Shown piece after piece: positions 1 through 13,131 of a stretch of 64,000 nucleotides of DNA. Origin of the DNA: Symbiodinium natans (taxonomy: Eukaryota; Sar; Dinophyceae; Suessiales; Symbiodiniaceae). The number at the start of each line of letters is the position of its first letter. Within the stretch, counting starts at the first letter, position 1. The DNA lies in contig CAJNDS010002404.1 of the NCBI GenBank assembly GCA_905221605.1, forward strand, positions 188,001-252,000. The letters are read 5' to 3'. The notes under the pieces are model-generated. The model did no database searches. It saw only the letters and a program-made list of their open reading frames with translations, and was not told the origin of the DNA. The translations under genes were made by a program, and so were the position numbers.

Positions 1-2334
1 TCAGTTGCGCACAAACCCCTTTGACCGGAATCTAGCCACAAACTTCTCTAGTCGAACAGATCAAAGGCCCTCATCGCGTTTCTTCGAGATCTTCAGCCAA
101 ATGAGGCCCAAACAATCGACCTGAAACTGTAGCTGACCCTCAGGCCACGCGAATTGCAGGGACCATCCGCCTTTTCGGTCGAGACCAGGCGCCACCTTCT
201 CATGGGCTTACAGTTTTGTAATCCCCGGCAGTACACTGCATGATTCATGGAAGTGTAAGCTATGCAACCCAATTGCATGTGTGTATTCTCCGGATGCTAG
301 TAGGGTGGGTGGTGTTTGCAAGCCTCGAGCAGGCTTGTGTGACCACGGATGCACTTTTGTCTCAGAGTTCAAGCTCCACGCTTGGTAGTGCAGCTTTTTG
401 CTGTGTACTGTCCTTGTTTTAGGACCGCTGGGCTTCCAGGGCATTTCATTTTAGAAATGCCGACAGGTACCAGAGACAAACGCCTTAGATGCATGTTGAA
501 GCAAGGAGACAGGGCTTGCTGGCCTGTGTTCAGACCCTCAGATTGAAAGGGTCCTGAGGCTTAGGATGGTTAGTTCAGGTTGACTAGCGCCCCGGCTCTG
601 AAAGTTGCCGCCACCGTGCTGCAGCTTGCACTAAAGTTCACTAAAGCCTGGCAAATCCAATCTGATTCCTCTTTGGAGTCTTGACATGCTTACTCGAGGT
701 TGGTCAGCTTGCAAAAATCTCGGAGGCGGATCGCAGGGGAAAGTGGCTCTGGTTTTAAGTCTTTGGATTGACGATGCCGCTCAAGGTATCGGAGCTGTGG
801 GGTTGCCTCTTTTTTGGTTTACAACATTTTAGTGGGCCCGAAGAGGTGCCAGGCTTAGGCGTCCAGGGTAGCTGAGGGCTTAGAGTCTCTGGTTTAGGCT
901 TCAGGGGTCAAGGCTTTTGGGCTCAAGCTGTTGTTTTGTTTGGAGCTTCGCGACTAGGCAACTTGGGAAGCTAAGTCGAAGTGGCTTAATCACCACGAAA
1001 CCCACGACTTGCAAACCGTTGGAGATAGACGTGGAAAGGATGTCCATGCTTCGAATAACTCCTCGACGTGGGATATTTTCAGCATCTGTGGCCCCGGTGA
1101 GCCTCCTTTTTCTCCGTGCATGGCGAGCACTAGGGTCCAACAGCCCCTGTATAGGTGCTTCATGCTTGCGGCGTGACGATCCTCAACCTGCATGTGGCTA
1201 CTGGTGTCTGCGATGTGGAGACATGTTGCGCGGCGCATTTTATTGAGGTTGGAATTGTTTAAACAAGCCTTGTGGTTGCATGCCTGATATAATGGTGGCC
1301 TTGATTGTTGGCCACCCGTCCTCGGCCTCCCTTGGCCAGATTGACAAAAGGCCGATGCCAGAAAGGGTTTACCCGATTCCGCCCTTTGTTTAGACGAGTG
1401 CTTTTGTCGCTCGTGTGGGTTTTTGCAAAGAGCAGACGGGCCGAATCTTCTGGAATCACTTGAGGGTCAGTCGGTTTGAAGGCAAAAGGCACGAAGCTTC
1501 CAAACCCGAAAGCCCGAAAGCTTCAACTCCGGTTCGCGTGGTCTCGAAGCGCCCGAAGCAGCCGACCGCCATCAGGTGAGTTTGTTCTGCGTGAGGGCGG
1601 CCCTCTCTCTGCGCCTCAGACTGGCAGTTCGTGTGAAAGCACATTTGGCTTTCGTTTGCATGACTCTCGAACTGTTGTCTGCGTATATGTGCTTGTCATT
1701 GCTTGTCTCTGCCTAGCACGGTGTGAAGGCGCAGCCATGTGACGTGCAAGCTGCTCACTGGGTTTGCAGAGTAGCCGCAGGCGATTAGCCACAACTTCAA
1801 GACCAACTCGCAAGGTCGCAAGACTCTGAACCCCGAAGCACCGAACAGTGATGTCGGCCAAGGAAAATGTGATCACAGTCGCAGCGATCAATAAGGACCA
1901 ACACTGCTTGCCATGCTAAATGAAGGGTTCAGGGTGAGCATCTTCAAGCACAGGAATTTGCTTTCGTTGCATGGCTTCGATAGTGCCGCATGCAAGAATC
2001 AGTAGTCCGAGCATGAGCAAAACACCCTAAAATCCTAAGCCCAGAGAGCACGCCAACACCCAGGACCCTGACCCCCCCTCCCGAAAGAAAAGAATGCAGA
2101 CTCTCAGGGTTTCGGGTTTTGGGATATTTCGGTTCATGGCTTCGGAGCTGTAGGCCATACTGTCCCCCGCTCGAAACCAGAGGTCCCTGGCTCTTGACCA
2201 GCTTAACCCGGGAGGCAGGGTTCAGAGCAAGCCTATCCTTTGCAACTAGGTACTACCTGAACCCCAAGGAACTGCACCGTGGATGTGTTAGTCCTCTCAA
2301 GGTTTCCAGGCTATCCCAAGTTCGCCCCTTGCAG
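1..2334. other. No supported gene
   Basis: I see no convincing coding stretch here. Many short fragments resemble decayed TTTAGGG units (ttaggct, ttaggct, ttagggtt), as in dinoflagellate intron or intergenic DNA. Open frames present are short and overlap on both strands. Confidence 0.5.
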
Positions 2335-2415
2335 GAAACCTTCGAGGAGGAGGCCTTCCGCAACGAAGTGGAGGATGCCTCCCAGGAGGCCGGAGAAGAC
2401 CAAAAATCAGCGAGT
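2335..2415 (+). CDS. Candidate internal exon, acidic peptide
   Basis: A CAG acceptor-like site precedes a frame reading ETFEEEAFRNEVEDASQEAG, an acidic, helix-forming peptide with coding-like composition that contrasts with its surroundings. The upstream in-frame sequence is less convincing. No family is recognised. It could be one exon of a long multi-exon + strand gene continuing towards 13.6 kb. Exon ends are estimates. Confidence 0.35.
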
Positions 2416-3068
2416 TGAGGGTTTTAGGAGCTCGCCAGCTGTTCTGTGTGTCTGATTGTTTTCTGCTGTGCTTGAGCTTTCGCAGCTTCGGTGTGGAGCC
2501 GGCAAGAGGATGAGTAGTAGTCTAGTTGGGATTTGAAATTAGAGTTCGGATGTTGCGGTTTATTGGTTGCAGGCTCACGAGAAGTTCCAGCTTTCTGTTT
2601 CCGAATTGTCGGTCACAACTTGGGTAACCCTGCATGGCTTGGATATACAAGTGTTCATTCAGTCCTGCGGGGCTCAAAAAGTAGAGTCCTGGATTTCTGA
2701 GGGTCGCTTGAGTTATACACATGTATAACGTATGCATCGGGAAATAACATGTTCGGTTGCCGCAGGAATTCAGGCCATTGTGCAGGCCTCCGCACGTTGA
2801 GACCTCGCACGAATGTGCTTGGCACGGTCTGATGTGGCTCTGTTTCATCTCTTGCACACTCCGGACATTCCGGACCGTACGTACACCCTATAAACCAACT
2901 GCAGCCGACCCAAGGGTCTACGAAGGCAATGCCCCTAGGCAGCGCAGAGGACACAGCGACACAGAGGAGAATGCTTCCTGCACTCATCCACTGAAGGACA
3001 ATGGACACTCTGGGGGCTCTCTGGAGTGGGGATTCAGGGTTGAGACGCTGACTGCCCTGTAGCCCAAG

Positions 3069-3138
3069 CTGTTGAACCGTGACCCGGCGGAGGTGGGCTA
3101 CGCCGTCACATCCATTATCCTCGCCACTCTGATTATAC
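3069..3138 (+). CDS. Candidate exon with a membrane segment
   Basis: Between a CAAG acceptor-like site and a GT donor-like site (gtgcgt) the frame reads LLNRDPAEVGYAVTSIIL followed by ATLII. That is a short polar stretch, then a hydrophobic segment of about 15 residues, as at the start of a transmembrane helix. The frame closes a few codons after the donor, as expected for an intron. Family unknown. Confidence 0.35.
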
Positions 3139-3703
3139 GTGCGTCTTGGGGGCCGTAGAACCCAAATCTGAAACGGCATAACGTACATACACTTGCTACA
3201 CCTTTCGTTTCGGCTAGCATGTTGTGTTTTGAAGTTTTTTGAAGGTTCTTGGTGAAGCCACCTCATGCCGTTTTCAGTACAAGGCGTTGCCCCCACTCAC
3301 ACAACTGCCCATGTGTTCAGCCAGTGCTTGGCCTGAGGGCCAGGCTTCGACTGGGACTAAACTTCCCGCCACCCGCCCCCCCCAAAACAAAGCAAGAACA
3401 TTCAACAGGCCGAACCTTTAGCAAACTCAGGAGAGCGAGAAGCACCGGCCGCAGCAGCTTGCGCGAAGCTGGGCAGAGAGTTTGATGCAAGGGTCTGGTG
3501 GGATGTCAAGAAGTTCAGGATTTAGTGGGATTGGCGTTCCAGGCTTCAATTTCATCAAAAGGCCCCTTGGAGACGTACATGGCTGTGTGGGCTCCGCGGC
3601 TTAGGTTGATGGGGCGGAGCTTCTACTTGATGGCTTCAGGCTTGCGTTGTTGCAGGTTCCTTCCGGTGGCGAGGTATGTTGTTAGGCAGCAAGCAGACCG
3701 ACA

Positions 3704-3774
3704 GCAAGGCATCCCACCTTCACACAAGAACAAGCTCATCTTAGGATACTACTTGCGCCGCAAGAGCTTCATGG
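3704..3774 (+). CDS. Candidate exon, basic peptide
   Basis: The frame reads QQGIPPSHKNKLILGYYLRR then KSFM and stops exactly before a canonical-looking donor (G|GTGAGT). Composition is unlike the surrounding intron-like DNA. It may belong to the same gene as the islands at 3,069 and 7,736, but the junctions could not be chained in frame with confidence. No homologue is recognised. Confidence 0.35.
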
Positions 3775-6700
3775 GTGAGTGGGCCAAAGGCCACACAGAC
3801 CTGTCCCGTATGCGCTGTGAGGAACCGTGAAGCAAAAGAATGCGTGCAGAGGGCACAGGGCTTTGGGGCAAGACCAGCTATGGGGCTCTGAGTCAGCGTT
3901 CTGGCTGTGTTTGATTGCGGTCCAGAATTGAGCGTTGTGCTAGTTCTTGCCCCGCCTTTGATTCGCCGTGGCGATGAAAGTCCGAATATGTTCGCAAAAA
4001 TGTTGGAAGAATGACATCCGAGATACCGGGTCCCACAGACATCGTCAGCCCAAATTGAACATTTTCCCATGTACATAACCTGGCTCACTGCGGCCAGTCT
4101 CCGATTTGCGGTCACGTTGTGCACATCGGTGCTCCCAGAAGTCGACTCAGTTCCATGCAAGCATTCTCCGGCTCCGAACTTGCTTCTAACTTTGAGCTGA
4201 GAGTTCAGGGTTCCAGGATCTATTGCTAGGGGGGGGGGGGGCCCTAGAGGGTTAGGTTTCGCAGCTTTATGGTTGAGATCCCGGGATGAAAGATAGCAAG
4301 ACAACCAGTATCCTCAGCGAACGCAGCAGAAGCCCCCAAGTCGGCGCCCTGCTGAGCTTGTTTGGTTTCGGGGCTCCGACCCTAAACTAAACCCTAAATG
4401 TCCCTGGACTCTCCGAGACATGAGTTGTCCGTCTCGTTCGACCTCTTGAGTTTTGTTGTGTTTCTTTCCATGCTCAGGCCCCGAGGGCTAGGCGCGAGCC
4501 CGGACCCAGAAGTGGAGAAGGAAGGGCTCGGAGGGATTCGGAGGGCTCTGGCCGTATGCTAAAGCCTTACGGACTATGGGCACCCCAAGCATTCTCATGT
4601 CTATTTCGTGCTTAGCAGTGTCGAGCAGGGTCTAAAACCAGGCCAGAAGGCAAGAATGTTAGTTTAGCACAAAGAGCACACGTTCACAGAGAAGTTTCAT
4701 CTGCAACTAGGAAGTGTCGTCCCCGTCGCAGAGCTTACCCAATCACACATATCCGTCGTAGGCCCCTGCTCCACCTACTCGATCAGCATGTATTCGATGC
4801 ATCTTCCGCGACTTGAAAACAAGTCGACCAGGAGCCAGTGGCCGTCCTACCGGGAGTGCCCAGCATGTGTGATGCGGACACAAGGCCCTTGATGCATTGG
4901 GTCTTGGAGCGGCCGAAGCTGACAATTGCGGAAGGTGTGTTCAAAGGAGCTCTAATCGCCATCACAACCGCAGAAAAAGTCACAAGTGTATCGCGGTATA
5001 TAGGAATACAGGGCTTAGTCCAGAACAAACAGCACATTGACAATGCAGTTTTCACTGCAGTGATCGTAGTGTATCTGGCAGGCATGGCACAGACACGGAT
5101 GAGCTCCACTTGCAAGACTACGACGATTTGCCCGAGGTGCCTGATAAACAACAGTTGTTCTTGAAGAGTCTGAGCTTGCCCGCTATGAGTCTATGGCTCG
5201 AAATGCTCCAAGCCGGGGGTGACTGTACAGTTGTATCTTGAGAGATGACACCCCAAACTCAAGGGGGCACCTTGCACGCAGGTGATTGGAAGATGCCAGC
5301 CACTTGGCCTGAATCAACTTCAGAGTTCAGCCCGGCTGTTGCATGGCCGATGTAGCCGAAAACCGTATCCCGGCACAACCCTCAACCTGAAGAAGCACTC
5401 TGCCAGAGAAATGCGCAGCCGCGTCTCTCGCTTGGCCGTGGCTGCGCCACGGTTTGGGAGCCACAAGCCGAAACCGAAACCAGCTTCTTTCCAGTCTTCG
5501 AGTGCTTGTTACCCTTTGAAGCAGCTTTGGGATTCAAGGTTTAGGCGTTTAGGGTCAAGGGTAAGGCGCTTTGGTGCTTTGATTGTTTTCTTGCGCCGTA
5601 CCACGCTCACCTAGATGATGGCTGAGTAGGGTCCGGATTTGCAGTGCTTTGCTGGGCAGGTCTGCAGAAGGCTTATGCCATGTTCAGAAACAGAGTGGCG
5701 GCCCCGGGACGATCAGGATTCGTACTTCAGTTCTTGGCCTTCAGAACGATTCCCCACTCTGGAACCCTCAAGCTGTGCAGCCCATCTGAGCGAGGGGATT
5801 TGGGATTTGGCCTGCGTGTGCCCCACCCAAAACAAGTAACAAATCGATGCGCGAGGCGAGACCCAACAGTTCGAAATGTATACGCGAAGTAAATAGATTA
5901 GATATCTCAGACAACTCCATGTATACAGTGCGTACATTTGCACACGTATGTATATCAGTTGTACGTGTATATTGTATATGTGCATATATATATATACATA
6001 TATATATATATTGTATGGATGTTATAATGGTGCCTCCCCGTTATGGATCTACCTTTTCTGGTTCTTCACCCATCGATGGTAGTATGGTTTGGAGAAAGTA
6101 CATAATGATAGGATTGTAAGTAGCTTTTTCGAATCCCAAATAAATGAGATCTGAAGAAGATTCCAATAGATTTTCCTGGCGATTGTACCCCGATGGTCCT
6201 GCCCGAGTGTACGTTCAGAACATTTTTGAACACAGCATTGTCAAGTAGGGCGGTTTTTGAGCCGCTTCTCCACGCTGCGTCTTGGGGGATTTTCGCTTCG
6301 AGCGGCAAAGCTCATGAACGCCGTTTTTTATTGTTCGCCGACCGTTAGACCGTTAGATACTACCCGACCCAAAAATGGTAGCCGAAAACAATCCTTTCCA
6401 CTATGCAGCTTTTGCGGGGCCACCCACGCACGCAAGCACGCATATGGGGTACGCTACTTGGCGAAGGCTCCCTACCCATGAACATACGGGTGGCTCGATG
6501 TGGAGGCGACAAATTAAGATGTGTGAGCAAGAGCTCGTGTCTTAAGTGTTGAGGGCATGAGGTTGTTTTGTCAAGGCGCGAGGGATCGGAAGTTCAGAGT
6601 GCCTGGCATAAACAGCCAAAAGGCAAGATTAGTAAGTTCAGGGAGCACTCAGGGCCGTTAGTCAGTGCTACTCAACGAGGTCTGGAGCAATGGGCTCATC

Positions 6701-7735
6701 GGCAGAGTGTTCGATGGAGCAAGGCGTGCTGCGGACGCTTCCTGCACCCTGTGTGGCCTATAATCCTGAAGCCCTCAAGCCCCGGAAACTTTGACATTCC
6801 AGCCCATTCCAGCCCCCTGAACTCCAGATCATAGACCCTGAGCAAGAACTGAAGCCCCTGAAGCCTGAACAAATGCTGAAGCCAACACAAGTCGCGGACT
6901 GTGACCGCACTGCGCCCAGTCCGCACTCCTGGACCTCTCGTGGTTTCGGTTTCAATGTCGACGATACCTGAAGATTTTCAGATATTTTCAGCTAGCAGGA
7001 AACCACTTTAAGTCTTGAACCAAGCCCACCCCAGAGCCTCAACAGCCCCTGACCCACAAAAGCATGACTCCAGCGCCTTGCTTTCCCTCAAGTCCCAAAC
7101 CACTAACTTCCAGCACTCCAACATATGCTAAAAACCCCAAGCTCCGTTGTCTGTCGACCCCCGGCTCCCCCCCTCCCACCCTTTCCCCAAAGAAGACACC
7201 CTGCAAGCTTTGCACCGCTAAAGTCCGCCAAGAAGCACCCCAAACCCCCTCAAATCTCAATCCTGAACCTCCCGAAGGCTCAGGGTCGTCTGCAGAAGCA
7301 GTTGGCGGCACGTGCACGCGAGGCCTCCCAAAGCCACCATTCGGCCTCTGATTGAAGGGGGTGCTTAGGGCTTTGGGGTTTGAGTTTGATTTGGCCACAG
7401 CTACCCATAGAAGGCCGCGACAGTTGCCACAAAATCATTCGGGGGTCTGATTCAGCTTCGCAGCTAGAGTGCTAGAGGTGAGAGGTGCAAAAGTCTGCAA
7501 AGATCCCAGCACCGAAAGCGCGTCTGCTGGCAGGGTCGGCGGAAAAGCGATGCGGAGGCTTCGGGAGGGGAAGAGGAAAAGTAGAGGAAAGGCCGATGCA
7601 GCAAAGAGTCAAAGCCTATATAAATGGGCGACAAAGGTGCCAGTGTCTTCAGATGGCTGGCGTGAAGGGTAGGAGAAGAGGGTTCAGGGATTTCAGGCGA
7701 AAGTGAGATTCAAGACCGCAGCTCTTCAACTCCAG
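3775..7735. other. Long stretch with only weak coding signals
   Basis: The best frame, 4,880-5,150 (+), reads ERPKLTIAEGVFKGALIAIT and later NAVFTAVIVVYLAGMAQT, possibly membrane-associated, but it has no clear splice borders. A TA-rich microsatellite (TATATA runs) lies at about 5,980-6,012. A proline-rich stretch with mutually shadowing frames fills 7,050-7,350. Nothing else can be supported. Confidence 0.3.
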
Positions 7736-7860
7736 GCACATGATCTCCGGCCACAGATGTCGCACTACATCCCTGAAGAGGCCAAGCTCCGCGGTGGCTA
7801 CACTCGTGCATTTTTCGTTCTGGAAGAACATTGTCGCAAAGCACTCGTTGGCCTTCCGAC
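7736..7860 (+). CDS. Candidate exon of unknown gene
   Basis: After a CAG acceptor-like site the frame reads AHDLRPQMSHYIPEEAKLRG, then GYTRAFFVLEEHCRKALVG. Its charge pattern and residue mix are coding-like, and it lies on the same strand as its neighbours. The donor is uncertain. I do not recognise the family. Confidence 0.4.
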
Positions 7861-8377
7861 TTCGAGCAATGCTTTGACGACAGATGAAGCCATGTTGTCG
7901 ACTATTTTTCCGTGAAGCCTCCTAATTCGGGTGCGTTGATTTGGTTCGTCAGAATAAGGGCAAGAATTCGGCCACAGGCACCTAGCACACGCCGCTTTTC
8001 CCGTTCAACCCATCCGAAAGTGTCTGAGCAGTTGCAGTGCAAACGTTTCTCCCGCAGAAGGAAGATCCTTCAGGTAGAAGGAAGCGGTCTAGGCTTAGGC
8101 GACTGTGGGACTTGTAGGACATGCAGAAGCTCTTCTCCTGCGCAGTGTACACCCGACAGGATGAAGGCAGCATTTTTAGAAGAACCTTCCTCCTGCCCCG
8201 TGCTCAGCTGCGGGTGTTTGCCACCTGCTGGTTGAGGGGCCTTCATGCGGCTTTGGGGTTTTGAAACCAGAGGATGCAAAAGTGCCAGCTGCAAGATGAT
8301 GTGTGGGAACCCTAAACCTTAAACACTAAATCGTTCGGGAGTGCTCCTCTTACTTTCCAGTTCCCAGCATCACTGGA

Positions 8378-8473
8378 TGCCACTTGCCTATCCCCGAAGT
8401 GGTGTCAGCATTGGCCAAAGCTGGAGGAACCGCCCAAAAGCCTGTCACGAGCACAACCTGGCAGCTGATGCAG
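8378..8473 (+). CDS. Candidate exon of unknown gene
   Basis: The frame reads LPIPEVVSALAKAGGTAQKP and then VTSTTWQLMQ, ending at CAG|GTGAAC, a plausible donor. It is clearly more protein-like than its flanks. No domain is recognised. Confidence 0.4.
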
Positions 8474-8889
8474 GTGAACCCCTGAACCCCAGATGTGGCC
8501 TAGTTGCCCTGCCTCGAGGTTCGAAAACTCGGAGAAGCTTGGCTGCTCTTGGACAAGGATCCGCTTACGTCCCATTAGGTTTCCTCATGCCTCTGCTACT
8601 TCCAATTCTCGTTTTGCAGCGCGCGGATCCCAGGACCCAAGGGTTTAGGTTTGCCTTCGTCTCCGAGCATCTACAGGGAACCCCTGGTGGCCACTAAGGA
8701 AGTACGTGGTGGGAACGTTGATTTCGGCCATGATGGTCACCACGATCATCATCAGCATCCGGCCTGCAATCAGGTTCCGATCAACATGAAGCTTGCTGCC
8801 AACTTTCAAAACCCCGACTGGCCCGTTTGATCACTGCAGCTGGAGCGACGGACCTCGCCAAACCCTGCGCGTCCTTGGAGTAGGGCCTG

Positions 8890-8987
8890 GTGGCCCTACC
8901 ATGTTAACCTTCGTGCCGGATCTCGACCCGATCCCCATCCAACGCTACTTACCTCTTGTTGGCTTTGCTCCTCAGATGGCTCCAAGG
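8890..8987 (+). CDS. Candidate exon of unknown gene
   Basis: The frame reads TMLTFVPDLDPIPIQRYLPL followed by VGFAPQMAPR and ends at AAGG|GTGAGC, a good donor. Upstream, 8,700-8,770 also has protein-like frames (a hydrophobic VGTLISAMMVTTIIIS in one frame, a His-rich peptide in another), but the frame cannot be chosen. Confidence 0.4.
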
Positions 8988-10680
8988 GTGAGCCAAAGGG
9001 ATTAATGGATTCAAGCCCCGTGCTTACACAGGCATGTCTGAAGCCGCTGCCTAATTCATTTCAAGTAGTAAGGACACCCCTCGCCTTGCACGAATTTTCG
9101 TACCTAAAGTCATGCCCAACCCAAACCCCCCATTACTGCAAGCTGTAGAGACGAATACTCGATCCTTCGGCTTTTGTAGGTTCCTGAGGATAGTGTCTAG
9201 AGGACGAGGGATGGTGCGGGGTTCACATGATAGGACGGATTCGACTTGCTCCGACTTGCTCATTTCCTTGGGCCCACTCCCAAACAAATCCCCTGTGCCC
9301 AACCCTGCCCAAACTAGAGTTGAACATCCAGAGCTTCTCCGTCAGGCACTGTGACCTTCGTCTTGGAGTCCATGCCACCGTTCCAGGAACGGTCACCAAA
9401 GTGCACCTGGGTCCGGAGTTTAGTTGGGACTCAGGTTTAATGAGACTACAAAATCTGTTTAGGGGATGTGGGGCTGTGGGACTTCAGCTTTGAAGGGTTC
9501 AGGGACCAATAGGGTTATTGTAGATTCTAAATGTGCCCAAAGTTCTGACTCATGGCTCTGATTTCATGCTGCTGAGCCCCCGACGTGAACACGTACACAC
9601 AAGGTACTTCAAGCTTTACAAAAACTACCACTGCAGAGAGATGTAGGCCCCTTTGTGTGCACGCTGCTGATTTCCAAGATCAGAGCCTTCCCAAATTAAG
9701 TTCTACCCTCAATTAAGGACCAGGAAGCTCAACTGAGTTCGATTACCGCCAGAAGTAGAAGGCTTAAGTCCTAAACTTGGCTTATCTTTGGTTCGCATGA
9801 AGAGCCCAGCTCACTTGGCTTTGGTCTTGGAGTCTGGGCCTACTAGCTTCTTAGTTTTCCACCAATTGTAGGGTATGCGTCAGGGCACCTGCGAAACAAG
9901 GCTGTATGTAGGGTCTCAGGGCTTGCAAGGAAGAATGGAAACCACCACTTTTGTTGAGCGATTTCGCCAGTGGGGGTTTCAGGGCACCGTTAACGCGTGA
10001 AGCCCTAAGCCCTCCCTTGTAGCCTTTGGGCAAACACCGCTTTCTGCTAAGGCGAACAACTCCGAGCCGCTGGGGAGCCGCTGACAGTGGAGGTCCCGAG
10101 ACTCACCGAACCTCAAAACCCGTGCATTTTTTTGTGGAGGTTCGGATTTTGGCTTGGGTGTCTCGTGCTGCTGTCAGATCTCTCGGGATAAGATTCGGCT
10201 GCCTGCCGCTTGAGGCTCTGTAGTGTGCAGCCGAGCCCAGAAGCCTAGTTTTTTGTTGTTTAATTCTGACTCCACTTCTGCTGATTGGCGTTGCTATCCA
10301 GCAGCCAGCCCTGCGAGCAACTCCCACAGCCCTACGTACATTCTTTGAACGCCTGAGATTTTTGGGATGACGGATCTGGTTTGGGTTTTCCGGTTCGAAG
10401 TTTGGGGTGCTTAAGGAGCCAGAGACGAGCCACAAGCGCCATTCTTGATAAAGCTGGATCAGGCCGATTAGGCCAAACAAACACATGAAACACGGTCGTC
10501 ATTGCAAGTGCCTTGAATGCTTTACGCAAAATTGAGAAACCGTGTGATTGCATCGTTCTGTACGGCAGTTGGCATACTTCATCTGCAGCTCCCAGTTCAA
10601 AGCTACGCTGTGAAAGCTACCAGAATCATGCCGCTCGCAGTACGTCACACTCGCTCCAGTGTACTCCCTCCCCCGCCCAC
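8988..10680. other. No supported gene
   Basis: Only short, mutually overlapping frames are present. No repeat array or inverted-repeat element was found by eye. Confidence 0.4.
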
Positions 10681-10682
10681 AA

Positions 10683-10833
10683 ACAAGTGCACATCACAAT
10701 GACCCTCTGTGATCACCCTGAATGGGGGGACAGGCCCAGCAATCAATCATTCAAGGCGTGGGATTTAGCCCCGCCCGAAGATATGACAATGCCCGGAAAG
10801 CTTTACGTAAAGACGGACCCCTCTAGAGGACAG
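10683..10833 (+). CDS. Candidate exon of unknown gene
   Basis: The frame reads VHITMTLCDHPEWGDRPSN and AWDLAPPEDMTMPGKLYVKT, then KTDPSRGQ, before a stop that would lie in the next intron. Compact, mixed-charge sequence supports coding. Family unknown. A 61-bp tandem repeat follows about 100 bp downstream. Confidence 0.4.
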
Positions 10834-10937
10834 GATTGAGAACTCGCAGGGAAAAAGAAGCTGTGCATGGTGTGGAAAGCGATAACGTTCCTCGTATAAG
10901 GTTATAAGGACCATGTTGGATGTAGAACGTCAGACTC

Positions 10938-11190
10938 AGAATCCAGCCGAGTCATGAGAATCTTGATTCCAGTACTAAGCCAGCACCGACAGTCAAGGAC
11001 AATCCAGCCGGGTCATGAAAACCTCGGTCCCAGTACGAAGTCACTGCTGAAAATCAGCGACAATCCAGCCGGATCATGAAAACCCCGATTCCAGCACTAA
11101 GTACTAAGCCAGTACTGAATCAATCACGATCCCGGCGGGTCATGAAAACCTCGATTCCAGTACGAAGCCAGCACTGAAAATCAACGACGT
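10938..11190. repeat. Tandem repeat, about 61-bp unit, four copies
   Basis: Units begin near 10,940, 11,001, 11,062 and 11,125. They share the cores ATCCAGCCGGGTCATGAAAA and ATTCCAGTACGAAGCCAG, with scattered substitutions and one short internal duplication (cactaagtactaag). Probably intronic, lying between coding islands at 10.7 and 13 kb. Confidence 0.8.
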
Positions 11191-12960
11191 TTTCCCAGCC
11201 TAGAGAAAGCCACCCGCCCCCCGCCCTCCCCAAAGCTGGAACCGAAACCCGGAAACCTCATCCTTGGACTCCTTGGACACTAACCCGAAACCCACCGCCC
11301 ATTTCCGGAGGCGTGCGAGCCGGTGCGGGCCATAGCTGCAGCTTCAGGATTGGGAGCTTAGGCTCAGGGCTATCGTTTAGGGCTCAACTTCGTTGAGCCC
11401 TGGTTTACGTACTCTCTAGCCTTACTGCGTAAGACATGTATATGGTGATGCAGGGTTCGGGGTGTATCAGGGCTTAATAAAAAATCAGCACATGCGCATG
11501 CGAGGTTCCACTGGCCTTCTTTTCCGTCATCGAGGCCGCTGCCACGAGTCAATGGCGATTGAAAGGGAATGAGGGCCCATCGACCCAAAGCCCTGAACTG
11601 CATGTCTTAGCGATATGAATCCCCTTACATTCAAAAGTTGGTTGTGGGAGCATTGCCAGCTTCAGGCAATCTGCATAGCCATCTTCACGATCGAATATCT
11701 GGTACGGCATCTTGGCCGTGACTGCCGAGCCCCAATAACACACACCACGGTTTGGGGCTAGGTTAGATACAAAAGCATAAAGGTGTACGTGGTGCAGGCG
11801 TCTGGAGGATATGGGTTTCGGAAGATGCCTCATGTGCAAGGATCAGCGGCGCAAGCACCAACCTCAAGCACCGGAAGCATGTTTAGGGCGGTTTAGGTTA
11901 GGACTTCAGAGCTGTTCAGAGTTAGCCCCGCTTTCATTCAGTGAAACTCTGAGCACTTCACGGGCTTGTAAATCATGTAGTGTCGATTCAACAGCAGCCT
12001 CAACCCTGAAACCGCTAAACTCCCTACACCCCTGCTTGTACCAACCAAAATCTGGAAGTCCAGAGCCTTCCACACGCGCGAGCGCACCTTCCGGGAAGCA
12101 TGCTTCATTCTATGGTGAGGATGCCTGATTGCGATCACTTCAGACAGTCGAAAATTTGCTGGCTCAGAGGAAGCCGAAGTGTGAAGTATCATGTTGCGTC
12201 GAGCTGGGATTTCCAGCACGAAATAGCTGAGTGAGATCATCCTGACCCAAGTTCAGCGTAGTCACTGGAGAAGACTGCAGGTAGCTCTGGTCAGCTTTGG
12301 ATGCCGCAGGATCCCCCTTGTTTTGTGATTTTGGAGTCTGGCCGAAGAGCTCCCAAGCGCCATGTCTGTGCCTGGCCTTGACGAGGAGCTCCAGGCGCAC
12401 TCGATTGCTAAACTTTGGTAAAACGTATTGCGCCGTTGCGTTGCGTTGCTAGACCGTATGGCCCTGTACGAGTCTGCCTTTATCCCTTTGTAATCGCATT
12501 TTGCTTCTACGAGTTTGTCCACCTACTTAGAGTCGCAACTTTCTTTCAAGCCAGACCACATGGAGGGGGGTGTGGGGCAGTTTGCCAATAACTACGTTGA
12601 GCTGACTCTGGTTTTCTGCATGCCCGGCAGCACTGCTAAAGCGACACTCTCTACTTCCAGTCCTCAGGCTGTGTTTGAGATGATCCTCTGTTGTTCTTGG
12701 GGCTGAAGGGCGCTTTCGATACACTGCATGTTTGCATCACTGCCAAAAGCGCATATTTTGTTGGAAAACAGGACAGTGCTATACAAACAGTATTCTACGT
12801 GTGGCGAAGTGAAAAAGTGTGCTTCGGGTTTAGAGTTAACGTTGAGGGCTTCAGGAGAACCGCAGGGCCCGACCTTGAAAACCAACCTCGCCAAGTCCCG
12901 AAACTCTAAGACTCTAAGATTTTGTGCGCCTCCCTCCCCCCTTCCCAACCTGCTTCAAGC
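11191..12960. other. No supported gene
   Basis: Frames here are short or shadowed on the other strand. I see no reliable exon or repeat. Confidence 0.4.
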
Positions 12961-13099
12961 CCTTGACAGGGTTTCCAAGAAGAGGGACGTGACTAGAGAC
13001 CCCGAACTCGAACACATTTTGGGATCGATCGGCGATGAGTATCCAGTGGAGCTTGAAATGAACCGACATGCCGGACTGTTCCTGTTTGGCGATGAGAAG
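12961..13099 (+). CDS. Candidate exon upstream of SAM-like domain
   Basis: The frame reads DRVSKKRDVTRDPELEHIL, then GSIGDEYPVELEMNRHAG and LFLFGDEK, followed by TAA. It is a charged, well-folded-looking peptide. It lies just 33 bases before the SAM-like exon. That gap is short for an intron, so either the two exons belong to different transcripts or one border is misplaced. Confidence 0.45.
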
Positions 13100-13131
13100 T
13101 AACTTAATTAGGCTGCTTCTATGCCAAAAAG

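Noticed and set aside
7039-7398. Proline-rich overlapping ORFs on both strands
   Set aside because: C/G-skewed low-complexity sequence with mutually shadowing frames; no motif decides between them.
13100-13131. A 32-38-bp intron between the GDEK island and the SAM-like exon
   Set aside because: Too short for a credible intron and no well-placed donor/acceptor pair; the two islands may not be joined directly.
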